A stretch of DNA of 27,935 nucleotides from positions 47,607-75,541 of the forward strand of contig DEAA01000036.1 in assembly GCA_002346545.1 (NCBI GenBank), written 5' to 3'. The stretch comes from Acidobacteria bacterium UBA2994. GTDB lineage: Bacteria; Acidobacteriota; Vicinamibacteria; Vicinamibacterales; UBA8438. The position numbers and the translations under genes were made by a program. The notes under the pieces were generated by a model. It was not told the DNA's origin. It saw only the letters and a list, made by a program, of their open reading frames with translations, and did not search any database. Shown here in pieces: positions 15,840 to 23,334 of the stretch; positions within the stretch are counted from its first letter, which is position 1, and each line of letters starts with the position of its first letter.

Positions 15840-17632
15840 GGGAGGAGACTCGGTTCGCGCTGGGCTGGGCCGCGCGGCTGCGATGGTGGCTGGTTCTCTA
15901 CGGGGTGGTGCTGCTGGCGACGACCGCCCTCGAGGGAGTCGGGCTCAGCATGCTCGTGCCGATTCTCCAGACAATCAGCGCGCAGGCTGACGACAACATC
16001 TTCGTGCGTTTCATTACCGAGGCGTTCGCGTTCGTGGGGTTGCCCTACAGCTTGCGGTCTCTCATCGCGGTTTTCACCGTCGTCATTCTGATCAAGTATC
16101 TGTTTGTCGCCTACAGCCGGCACCTGACTCGGGTGCTCAGCGCCCGCATCACTTACGACTTGAGACGGCGCACCTTCGACAACCTGATGGGGGCGCCCCT
16201 TAGCTATTACTACCGGGTGCGGCTGGGGGACGTCGTTGCAACGCTCGGCACCTCGTCCCAGAATGCCGGAGCGATCATCGAGTACGGCATGCTCGTGCTG
16301 AGCGCTATCGTCTTCTGTGCGCTCTATCTCACCCTGAACATGATCATCTCGGTGCCGCTGACGGTGCTGGCCATCACGCTGGCCGGGACCGCGTATCTGG
16401 CCATCCTGCCGAGGATGCGGAAGGGGTACGGCCAGGGCACGGAAGAGAAGACGCTCATCGACCGGATGAACACGTTTCTCTACGACCGTCTGGCGGGCAT
16501 CAAGCTCGTGAAGGCATTCGGCACCGAGCGCCGTCAGACCACGGGATTCGACGCCATCATCGACCGGTTCCGCAAGCTGACGATCGAGATCACGGACAAC
16601 CGGGTCATCGCCTCGCTCTTCATGGAGCCGCTGCTGTTCCTTCTGGTGGTGGTGTCGCTCGTCGTGTCCATCGAGCTTCTCGACCTCGCGCTGGCGTCGA
16701 TGCTGGCGTTCCTGGTCGTGTTCGTCCAGATCCTGCCGAAGGTGAAGGCCATCCAGGCGAACCAGTTGCTGATCAACGAGCTGCTTCCGCACGTGTCGCG
16801 TATCCAGGCGTTGATCGAAAGCACTGGCGAGCGCGAGCAACTGTCCGGTAACCGCCAGATTTCGGCGATCGAGCAGGGCATCAAGTTTGACCAGGTCAGC
16901 TATCGCTACCCGGGTACCGTTGAACCCGCGCTCGAAGACGTGTCGGTCGAGATTCGAGCCGGGACGACGACCGCGGTCGTCGGAGGCTCGGGTGGGGGCA
17001 AGACCACGTTCGTCGATCTGCTGCTCCGTCTCCACGACCCGGAGAAGGGCCGGATTACGATCGACGACGTGCCGCTGACGGAGTTGTCACCTGTGGCATG
17101 GCACCGGTTGGTCGGGGTGGTGGAGCAGGAGCCGTATCTCTTCAACGAAACCGTCCAAGACAATATCCGCTACGGACAGACCGGAACCGAGCCGCACGCG
17201 CTTGAGCGGGCCGCGGTCGTGGCGCACGCCCACGAGTTCATTTCGCAGTTGCCCGATGGCTACCAGACTATGGTGGGGACGCGTGGGATGACGCTCTCCG
17301 GCGGGCAGAAGCAGCGGATTGCCCTGGCCCGCGCGCTCGTCCGGCACCCGGCGATTCTCGTCCTCGACGAAGCGACCAGCGCGCTCGACACTGAGTCGGA
17401 GCGACTCATCCAGCGGGCCATGGCGGAGTTGCACGGTCGCACTACGATGGTGGTGGTGGCGCACCGGCTCTCGACGATTCGCCACGCCGATCTCATTCTG
17501 GTGGTGGAGGGTGGGCGCATCGTCGAGCACGGTGATCACGACACGTTGATGCGCCGAAGCGGGCGCTACCGGGGTCTCTATGATCTGCAGCACGACCTGC
17601 AGCATCCCCGGGTCGAGTCGGCCGGGACGTAG
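15836..17632 (+). CDS. ABC exporter, fused membrane and ATPase domains (MsbA/PglK-like)
   Basis: A 598-residue half-transporter. The first about 320 residues hold six predicted membrane helices (clear ones near 17-45, 75-94, 150-172, 172-192, 262-300), and the rest is a complete ATPase domain: Walker A GGSGGGKTT (383-391), signature LSGGQ (487-491), Walker B ILVLDEA (507-513) and switch H543 in AHRLST. Relatives include MsbA and PglK/WlaB, which flip lipid A or lipid-linked oligosaccharides across the inner membrane; a role in moving the lipid-linked glycan made here is likely. GTG 15836 overlaps the stop of the acetyltransferase gene. The longer open frame upstream overlaps that gene and is not family-like. 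Confidence 0.92.
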   Translation: MREETRFALGWAARLRWWLVLYGVVLLATTALEGVGLSMLVPILQTISAQADDNIFVRFITEAFAFVGLPYSLRSLIAVFTVVILIKYLFVAYSRHLTRVLSARITYDLRRRTFDNLMGAPLSYYYRVRLGDVVATLGTSSQNAGAIIEYGMLVLSAIVFCALYLTLNMIISVPLTVLAITLAGTAYLAILPRMRKGYGQGTEEKTLIDRMNTFLYDRLAGIKLVKAFGTERRQTTGFDAIIDRFRKLTIEITDNRVIASLFMEPLLFLLVVVSLVVSIELLDLALASMLAFLVVFVQILPKVKAIQANQLLINELLPHVSRIQALIESTGEREQLSGNRQISAIEQGIKFDQVSYRYPGTVEPALEDVSVEIRAGTTTAVVGGSGGGKTTFVDLLLRLHDPEKGRITIDDVPLTELSPVAWHRLVGVVEQEPYLFNETVQDNIRYGQTGTEPHALERAAVVAHAHEFISQLPDGYQTMVGTRGMTLSGGQKQRIALARALVRHPAILVLDEATSALDTESERLIQRAMAELHGRTTMVVVAHRLSTIRHADLILVVEGGRIVEHGDHDTLMRRSGRYRGLYDLQHDLQHPRVESAGT

Positions 17633-17661
17633 TCGCAGGGGACACCGTCCGGCGCCCCGGA

Positions 17662-17681
17662 GGTGGGAACGCGCGCCCACC
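17662..17681 (+). other. Intergenic hairpin between ABC exporter and cytidylyltransferase genes
   Basis: GGTGGG (17662-17667) pairs perfectly with CCCACC (17676-17681) around an eight-base loop, in the only sizeable gap (76 bases) of an otherwise tightly packed run. GTCC/GGAC bases further out could extend it. No T-tract follows. It ends 12 bases before the ribosome site of the next gene and could limit read-through or protect a processed end. Confidence 0.4.
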
Positions 17682-17708
17682 GGACCATCACAGAAAGGAC
17701 GTCGTTCG

Positions 17709-18497
17709 ATGATCGCCGCGTTGCTACTGGGCCGGAAAGGGAGCATCGGGTTCCCGGGCAAGAATACGTTCCGGGTCCTCGGCCGTCCGATGGCTTCCTA
17801 CCCGATGCGCGCCGCGCATCAGGCGACACTGGTCGACGCTGGCTACCTGTCCACTGACGATCCGGAACTGATGGCCCTGGCCAGAACCGAAGGGTTCGAG
17901 GTGATCGAGCGGCCACCCGAGCTTTGCACGCCGGCCGCGCTGGGCGAGGACGCCTTCGTGCACGGTTACCGGGCGATTCGGGATCAGGCTGCCGCTCGGG
18001 GCGAAGAAGTGGAGCTGATTGCCTTGCTGTTCTGCAACGCGCCAACGGTGCTCGGGGAGACGATCGATGCCGGTATCCGGGTGTTGCGGGAGCGGCCGGA
18101 AGTGGATTCGGCCGTTACCGTTTCCCGCTACAACATGTGGAGCCCGCTCCGGGCGAGGAAAGTCAATCCGGATGGCCTGCTCGACCCATTCGTACCGTTC
18201 GAGACGTTCGGGGATCCTCGGACGCTGAATTGTGATCGGGACTCCCAGGGGGACGTCTGGTTCGCCGACATGGGCTTGTCTGTTGTGCGGCCAGCCTGTC
18301 TCGAACGAATGGAGGACGGGCTGTTGCCGCAGAAATGGATGGGGCGTAGCATCTGCCCGCTGGAGCAGTGGGGCGGGCTCGACGTCGACTATCGCTGGCA
18401 GGTGCCTCAGGTCGAACACTGGCTCCGTGAGCACGGAGTCCGTCCGCCGGGTGAGTCGACCGAGGCGCCGGCGGCCGGGCGCGAGGGATCGAGCTGA
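17709..18497 (+). CDS. Acylneuraminate cytidylyltransferase family protein (CMP-sugar synthetase-like)
   Basis: A 262-residue protein of the NeuA/KdsB fold. The N-terminus has the nucleotide-binding LLLGRKGSIGFPGKN (5-19), a variant of the usual PARGGSKGIPxKN, then VLGRPM and STDDPELM, and LLFCNAPTVLG, which corresponds to the LQPTSP-like stretch of CMP-sialic acid synthetases. Such enzymes activate nonulosonic acids with CTP. The GRKGS form suggests a subfamily away from classic NeuA, so the acid could be legionaminate-like, Kdo-like or another. AAAGGA (17694-17699) nine bases upstream supports ATG 17709. No NeuB/LegI/PseI synthase is visible in the window to feed it. Confidence 0.8.
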   Translation: MIAALLLGRKGSIGFPGKNTFRVLGRPMASYPMRAAHQATLVDAGYLSTDDPELMALARTEGFEVIERPPELCTPAALGEDAFVHGYRAIRDQAAARGEEVELIALLFCNAPTVLGETIDAGIRVLRERPEVDSAVTVSRYNMWSPLRARKVNPDGLLDPFVPFETFGDPRTLNCDRDSQGDVWFADMGLSVVRPACLERMEDGLLPQKWMGRSICPLEQWGGLDVDYRWQVPQVEHWLREHGVRPPGESTEAPAAGREGSS

Positions 18498-18498
18498 C

Positions 18499-19413
18499 AT
18501 GGCCAAGGTACTCGTTACCGGTGGAGCTGGTTTCGTGGGCAGCCACGTGGCCGACGAGCTCACGCGGGTGGGGCACGAAGTCCGGATCATGGACCGTCGC
18601 CCGTCGCCCTATCACCGTCCGGACCAGGAAGAGGTGCTCGGAAGCACGACCGATCCGGCGCAGGTGGCGGCCGCCCTCGAGGGATGTGAGTTGGTCTATC
18701 ATTTCGCCGGTCTCGCTGACCTCGATGACGCCCGCTCTCGCCCGGTCGACACCGTTACAGAGAACGTGCTCGGCACGGTCACCATGCTCGAAGCCGCGCG
18801 ACAGGCCGGCGTCAGCCGGTTCATCCACGCGAGCACGATCTACGTGTATAGCGAGCGGGGTGGTTTCTACCGTTGCAGCAAGCAGGCGGCCGAGGGCTAT
18901 ACCGAGGAATTCCAGCGACGCTACGGGATGGACTTCACGATCCTGCGATATGGCACGCTGTACGGGACTCGCAGCGACCGCCGGAACAGCGTCCATCGGC
19001 TCCTGGCCGACGCCCTGGAAGACCGGGCGCTCCGCGTGGCCGGTACCGGGGACGAGCTCCGGGAGTACGTCAACGTGCGCGACGCGGCACGGTTGAGCGT
19101 CGAGGCGCTCGACGAGGTCTATCGCAACCAGCACGTGATCGTGACCGGACCCTACCCGATCCAACTGCGCCAGCTGCTCGAGATGATTCGGGAGATCGTG
19201 GGACAGGACGTCCGGATCGAACTCGGTACGTCCGGCGACGACTATGCGCACTATCAGTTCACGCCGGTGACCTTTGCGCCGAAGATCGGTTACAAGCTCA
19301 GCAGTACCCGCTACCTCGACCTCGCGCAGGGACTGCTTGAGTGCCTCCATGAGATCCATAGCGCCGACAACCGGGACGCTCCATCAGTTGGGCCGGTGGA
19401 CACCGAGCGATGA
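18499..19413 (+). CDS. NAD-dependent epimerase/dehydratase (extended SDR)
   Basis: A 304-residue extended SDR. GGAGFVGSH (8-16) binds NAD, the substrate region has HFAGLADLDDARS (68-80), and the catalytic residues are S112/T113 in HASTIYVYS and Y124/K128 in YRCSK. It resembles UDP-hexose 4-epimerases, but the usual longer insert before the Tyr is missing, so the active-site loop is short. It begins one base after the preceding stop and its own stop overlaps the next gene (ATGATG), placing it in the phosphoramidate-like block. It might epimerise a nucleotide sugar or reduce the Gmd product; the sequence does not decide between these. Confidence 0.85.
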   Translation: MAKVLVTGGAGFVGSHVADELTRVGHEVRIMDRRPSPYHRPDQEEVLGSTTDPAQVAAALEGCELVYHFAGLADLDDARSRPVDTVTENVLGTVTMLEAARQAGVSRFIHASTIYVYSERGGFYRCSKQAAEGYTEEFQRRYGMDFTILRYGTLYGTRSDRRNSVHRLLADALEDRALRVAGTGDELREYVNVRDAARLSVEALDEVYRNQHVIVTGPYPIQLRQLLEMIREIVGQDVRIELGTSGDDYAHYQFTPVTFAPKIGYKLSSTRYLDLAQGLLECLHEIHSADNRDAPSVGPVDTER

Positions 19414-20138
19414 TGGCTCGACCTCGGGTGCTGCTGTCGCAACGCCTGGTGGTGGGCCCCTACGGCGATCAACGCGACGCGCTAGAACACTCCTACGTGA
19501 CCTACCTCGAAAGCCAGGGGCTGGTTCCGGTGCCAGTGTCGAACGCCACGAGATCGGTGGGCGACTATTTCTCGGACACGCTCGCGGGGGTGGTGCTGAC
19601 CGGTGGGAACGACGTGCACCCCAGGAGCTACGGCAGCGAGAGGGCTCCCACCGCGGGAGCATCCGAGGTGCGCGACCGGATCGAGGCGGCCTTGATCGTA
19701 GCGGCGCTTGCTCGAGGGCTACCGGTGCTCGGTTTGTGCCGAGGGATGCAGTTCCTGAACGTGCACTTCGGCGGCGCGGTGACTGACCTGCGGCACCACC
19801 CGTTCGGCGTGGACCATCGACCCGGCGTAAACCACCAGGTGGTCGTTGAGGCGGAGGCGCGGGATTTGCTCGGCGTGGGACGATTCGAGGTCAACAGCTA
19901 CCACGATGATGCCGTTACGCGGGGCACCTTGTCGCCCGCGCTCAAGGCCTTCGCCTGGGCCGAGGGTACTGACCTCGTGGAAGGGCTCTTTCATCCGGAG
20001 TTGCCGGTGGCGGGGGTGCAGTATCACCCGGAGCGCCGGGACACGGTGCACCCGGCGGATACCCGGCTGCTTGAGGCATTTCTGCATCGGCGAAGTTTCT
20101 GGCGGGGCGGGGCGGGTACAAAGGAAGGAGAGGGATGA
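19410..20138 (+). CDS. Class I (C26) glutamine amidotransferase, Cj1417-like gamma-glutamyl hydrolase
   Basis: A 242-residue member of peptidase family C26. It has SQRL near the N-terminus, GVVLTGGNDVHP (60-71), the nucleophile C110 in LGLCRGMQFLN, VNSYHDDAV (161-169), and the His/Glu pair H206/E208 in VQYHPE. Relatives hydrolyse gamma-glutamyl bonds. The N-terminal SQR...RDALE pattern and the NSYH segment recall Campylobacter Cj1417, which releases CDP-phosphoramidate from CDP-glutamine. Its gene overlaps that of a Cj1416-like nucleotidyltransferase by four bases, the same pairing. Alternatives are a PuuD-type hydrolase or an ammonia donor for a neighbouring amidotransferase. Confidence 0.87.
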   Translation: MMARPRVLLSQRLVVGPYGDQRDALEHSYVTYLESQGLVPVPVSNATRSVGDYFSDTLAGVVLTGGNDVHPRSYGSERAPTAGASEVRDRIEAALIVAALARGLPVLGLCRGMQFLNVHFGGAVTDLRHHPFGVDHRPGVNHQVVVEAEARDLLGVGRFEVNSYHDDAVTRGTLSPALKAFAWAEGTDLVEGLFHPELPVAGVQYHPERRDTVHPADTRLLEAFLHRRSFWRGGAGTKEGEG

Positions 20139-20926
20139 CAGGGATCATCCTGGCTGCCGGCATGGGGACGCGTCTGGGGGCGCTGACCCAGGACCGGCCC
20201 AAAGCGATGCTCGAATTTGAGGGGAGGACTCTCCTCGACCACCAGGTGGCTGCGTATCGTCGCTGCGGGGTCGAACACCTGGTCGTCATCGGCGGCTACC
20301 GGGACGACACGATTCAATGCGAGGGCGAGGTCGTGCGTTACCGGAACTCCGCCTACGACCGGACGAACATGGTCGAGTCGTTGATGTGCGCGCGCAACGA
20401 GCTGCACGGCACGGTGCTGCTCTCCTACGGCGACGTGCTGTTCGAGGATCGTGTGCTCGAGGCGGCCATCCGGTCGACGAGCGCGATCGGGGTGACCGTG
20501 GACACCGACTGGCGGCCGTACTGGCAGGCTCGCTATGGCGACATCACCACCGACACCGAGACGCTGCGCATGGAGGATGGCCGGCGAATTGTGCGCATTG
20601 GGCAACCCGATCCCGGTCCCGAAGACCTGGCTGCGCGGTATATCGGTTTGCTCCGCTTCAGTGACACCGGGATCCGTGAGCTGCTCGCGGTGTATGACCG
20701 GGCCCGCGCCGCCCACGTCGGCGGGGCCTGGCAGACGTCGAGCAGGTTCGAACAGGGCTATCTGACCGATCTCCTCCAGGAAGCGATCGACCAAGGCGTC
20801 GAGGTCGACGCGGTGCCGACCGAGCGCGGGTGGCTCGAGTTCGATACGAAGGACGATTATGAGCTGGCCACGCGCTGGGCTTGCGAGGGGCAGCTGCGGG
20901 AGTTTTGCGCGTTGAGTCTCGAATGA
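20135..20926 (+). CDS. LicC/Cj1416-like cytidylyltransferase
   Basis: A 263-residue NTP transferase. It opens with GIILAAGMGTRLGALT (3-18) and PKAMLEF, followed by the YDRTNMVESL stretch near residue 80 that is typical of LicC-type cytidylyltransferases, LSYGDVLFED, a segment with VDTDWRPYW and DTETLRMEDG, then ARYIGLLRF and GWLEFDTKDD. LicC makes CDP-choline; the closely related Cj1416 joins CTP to phosphoglutamine. The DW...W, ETL and YIGL phrases match my recollection of Cj1416-type enzymes, and the coupled C26 gene favours that role. AAGGAAGGAG (20121-20130) is a strong ribosome site. No choline-pathway gene is present nearby. Confidence 0.85.
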   Translation: MTGIILAAGMGTRLGALTQDRPKAMLEFEGRTLLDHQVAAYRRCGVEHLVVIGGYRDDTIQCEGEVVRYRNSAYDRTNMVESLMCARNELHGTVLLSYGDVLFEDRVLEAAIRSTSAIGVTVDTDWRPYWQARYGDITTDTETLRMEDGRRIVRIGQPDPGPEDLAARYIGLLRFSDTGIRELLAVYDRARAAHVGGAWQTSSRFEQGYLTDLLQEAIDQGVEVDAVPTERGWLEFDTKDDYELATRWACEGQLREFCALSLE

Positions 20927-22260
20927 TCACCTGGCGCTACGCGTCGGTTGCGGGGCGTTGGCGACTGCTGACCGGCGTCGTTGTCCTGACGGGCGCGGCG
21001 TGGTGGCTGGTTGCCACCGGGCGGCCGGGCGGACTCTGGTGGCTGGGGGCCCTCGTCGGTACTGCCGAATTGGGGGCCTGGGTCGTGATCAGGGTCCTGG
21101 CGACCCAGCCCGGCCTTCTGGCGATCGACCACACGCCCACCATCTCGCCGGCCACCTTGGACCGGTTCTTCGAGCATGGCTTCGACGCCGAACTGGGCTG
21201 GATCCGCAAGCGGAACACCTGCAAGAAGGATCTGGGCAAGTACCCCTATCGCATCGACGATCGAGGATCGAGGACCAATCCCGGGCACGAAGGGCTTCCT
21301 GAGATCATCGGCACCTACGGTGACTCCTACACGTTCTGTCGTGAGGTGGAGGACCAAGAGACTTGGCAGTGGCATCTGGCCGAGCGCTTCTCCTGCCAGG
21401 TACTGAACTTTGGCGTGGGCAACCACGGTTTCGACCAGGGGCTGTTGCGATTACGGCGCGAGTACCCGACCGCCCCCACTCCGGTGGTGGTGATGGGGGT
21501 CGTGCCCAGCACCATCGCCCGAATCCTGAGCGTCTGGAAGCACTACAACGAGTTCGGCAACATCATGGCGTTCAAGCCCAGATTCCGCCTCGATGGGGAG
21601 CGGCTGGAGCTATTGCCGAATCCGATTGACTCCCGCGAGAAGTTCTTCGAGCTGTCGAAGCACCTGGACGACATTCAGCGCGACGACTATTTCTACGAGC
21701 GTCGGTTCCGGCGCGAAGCATTTCGGTTTCCCTACCTGGCGTCGTGTCTCGCCAATCCGCGCGGGGTCCTGCTGGCGCCGGCCAAGGCGGTGCGCCGTCT
21801 CGGAGGCGCGTGGCCCGGGGTGGGACGGCGCGTATCGGCGCTCATCGACGATCGATTGGAAGGCGGGGGTGTTCGCCAAACGGCGGCGCTCTTTGCCGAT
21901 CCCGAGGCCGCGGCGCTCCTTGATCGTCTGGTGGCCGAGCTCGCGGCCGAAGCCCGGTTGCATGGCTTCTGGCCGCTGGTCGTCGTGATGCCGATGCGCG
22001 AGGATCTGGACTACATCCGTCGCCACTGCCACTTCTACCGAACCGCGGTCGACCGCTGGCGCAGTCAGCTCGATGTTCTCGATACCGCGGACGCGTTGCT
22101 CGACCTGCCTGCCGATACCCGGATCTATCGAGAGTGGCACTTTACCCCTGAAGCCAATCGCATCGTGGGGCGGGAGGTGGGCGACCTGCTGGCGGCACGG
22201 GTTCCTGAACGAGTCAACATCGCGCCGTCCTCGACGGCGGGGGTGTCACACGCTTCATGA
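20923..22260 (+). CDS. Membrane-anchored SGNH/GDSL-like hydrolase or O-acyltransferase
   Basis: A 445-residue protein with two N-terminal membrane segments (about 13-32 and 38-60) and a large following domain. GTYGDSYTF (130-138) carries the block-I Ser (S135), NFGVGNHGFD (162-171) supplies Gly and Asn, and the C-terminal WHFTPEANRIVG holds the final His (H406). The usual Asp three residues before that His is absent (R403); E404 is nearby. Such proteins in polysaccharide loci act as esterases or O-acetyltransferases at the membrane. The start overlaps the previous stop (ATGA), and its end overlaps the methyltransferase gene in the same way. Confidence 0.75.
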   Translation: MITWRYASVAGRWRLLTGVVVLTGAAWWLVATGRPGGLWWLGALVGTAELGAWVVIRVLATQPGLLAIDHTPTISPATLDRFFEHGFDAELGWIRKRNTCKKDLGKYPYRIDDRGSRTNPGHEGLPEIIGTYGDSYTFCREVEDQETWQWHLAERFSCQVLNFGVGNHGFDQGLLRLRREYPTAPTPVVVMGVVPSTIARILSVWKHYNEFGNIMAFKPRFRLDGERLELLPNPIDSREKFFELSKHLDDIQRDDYFYERRFRREAFRFPYLASCLANPRGVLLAPAKAVRRLGGAWPGVGRRVSALIDDRLEGGGVRQTAALFADPEAAALLDRLVAELAAEARLHGFWPLVVVMPMREDLDYIRRHCHFYRTAVDRWRSQLDVLDTADALLDLPADTRIYREWHFTPEANRIVGREVGDLLAARVPERVNIAPSSTAGVSHAS

Positions 22261-23309
22261 GCCGACTCTCGACCGCGGATGCCGTGGACGGCGGTTGGGT
22301 GGTCTGCCCTACCTGTCGCGAGGGTCTGCGGGCAACCGACGAGGCACTCGTCTGCGCTGGGTGCGCCGCCCGGTATCCGGTCACGAGCGAGGGTATTCCG
22401 CTACTGGCTGCGCCGACCGACGAGTCGGGTACCGCCGAGGTTCAGGAGTTCTGGAGCGCGCTGCACGCCGCGATTGATGCGTCGGCGGCGGCCATTGTCG
22501 AGAGCGGCGAACTGGCCGGGATGTTCGACGACCTCGAGCGGTTGTTCACGCATCGTGAGCATCTGGCCGTTCGGGAGATGCCGATCGATGTCTTGGCTGG
22601 GCAACGAGTACTGGAGATTGGCAGCGGGGCCGGGGCGCACTCTGCGCTGTTCAATCATCGCGGCGCCGAGATGGTGTCGTTGGACCTGACACCGGACCGG
22701 GTGGTGACCACCGCTCGTAAGCTGGATCAGCTTGACCCGCCCAGCCTGGCCGTGCAGGGCGATGCGCGGCAGCTCCCGTTCCCCGACGGGTGGTTCGACA
22801 TTGTCTATTCCAACGGTGTGCTGCACCACAGTCCAGATATCGAGCGTTCGGTGGCCGAGGTCCACCGGGTGTTGAAGCCGGGCGGGCTAGCGGTGGTCAT
22901 GCTGTATGCCCGGCATTCCTTTCTTTATCGGGGCGTGCTGTTTCCGGTTCGCGGCGTGCTCCAGGGGAAGGCGTGGCGAAGCCGCCAGTGGTTGGGTGAG
23001 GCCACCGAGTGGATGTCTTCGAAGCGCCAGACGGTGTCGAACCCCTGGACGATGGTTTTTTCCGGGCGCGAGGCACATCGCCTGTTCCACGAGTTCGCCC
23101 GGGTGCGGCTCAGGAAGAACGCCTTCACGTTCGATCAGATTCCCCTGGTGGGCAAGCTGGTCGGGCGGGTGGTGGGTCGTTGGACCGGATCGAACCCGGC
23201 CGGTACGTTGCTGTATGGCGCGCCCTGGCGCAACGAGACGCGTCTTGAACTGTGGGCTGGTCGTTACGTCGGGTGGGGTCTGAATATCGCGGCGACCAAG
23301 GGACCCTGA
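22257..23309 (+). CDS. Class I SAM-dependent methyltransferase with N-terminal Trm112-like zinc ribbon
   Basis: A 350-residue protein. The N-terminus has a zinc-ribbon pattern, CPTC (C17/C20) and CAGC (C33/C36), followed by RYPVTSEGIPLL, as in Trm112-like domains. The methyltransferase core has VLEIGSGAGAHS (118-129) for SAM binding, LDLTPDRV, GDARQLPFPDGWFDIVYSNGVLHH and VLKPGG. Family members methylate many small molecules and sugars. In this coupled block, candidates are O-methylation of a sugar or of a phosphoramidate group, as Campylobacter needs a methyltransferase for O-methyl phosphoramidate, but the acceptor cannot be read from sequence. Confidence 0.87.
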   Translation: MSRLSTADAVDGGWVVCPTCREGLRATDEALVCAGCAARYPVTSEGIPLLAAPTDESGTAEVQEFWSALHAAIDASAAAIVESGELAGMFDDLERLFTHREHLAVREMPIDVLAGQRVLEIGSGAGAHSALFNHRGAEMVSLDLTPDRVVTTARKLDQLDPPSLAVQGDARQLPFPDGWFDIVYSNGVLHHSPDIERSVAEVHRVLKPGGLAVVMLYARHSFLYRGVLFPVRGVLQGKAWRSRQWLGEATEWMSSKRQTVSNPWTMVFSGREAHRLFHEFARVRLRKNAFTFDQIPLVGKLVGRVVGRWTGSNPAGTLLYGAPWRNETRLELWAGRYVGWGLNIAATKGP

Positions 23310-23334
23310 TGGGGGTTTCCGGAACCGACGGGCA

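Noticed and set aside
15788..17035. 415-residue open frame on the minus strand across the ABC exporter gene
   Set aside because: It is antisense to an unambiguous ABC exporter, and its translation is a low-complexity His/Arg/Glu/Gln-rich sequence of the kind produced by the reverse complement of GC-rich codons. No family motif is visible.
19410..20138. HisH-type glutaminase serving the sugar amidotransferase at 12795
   Set aside because: The motifs are those of the C26 gamma-glutamyl hydrolase group rather than HisH, the gene is 5.5 kb away and it is coupled to a cytidylyltransferase. No HisF-like partner is present.
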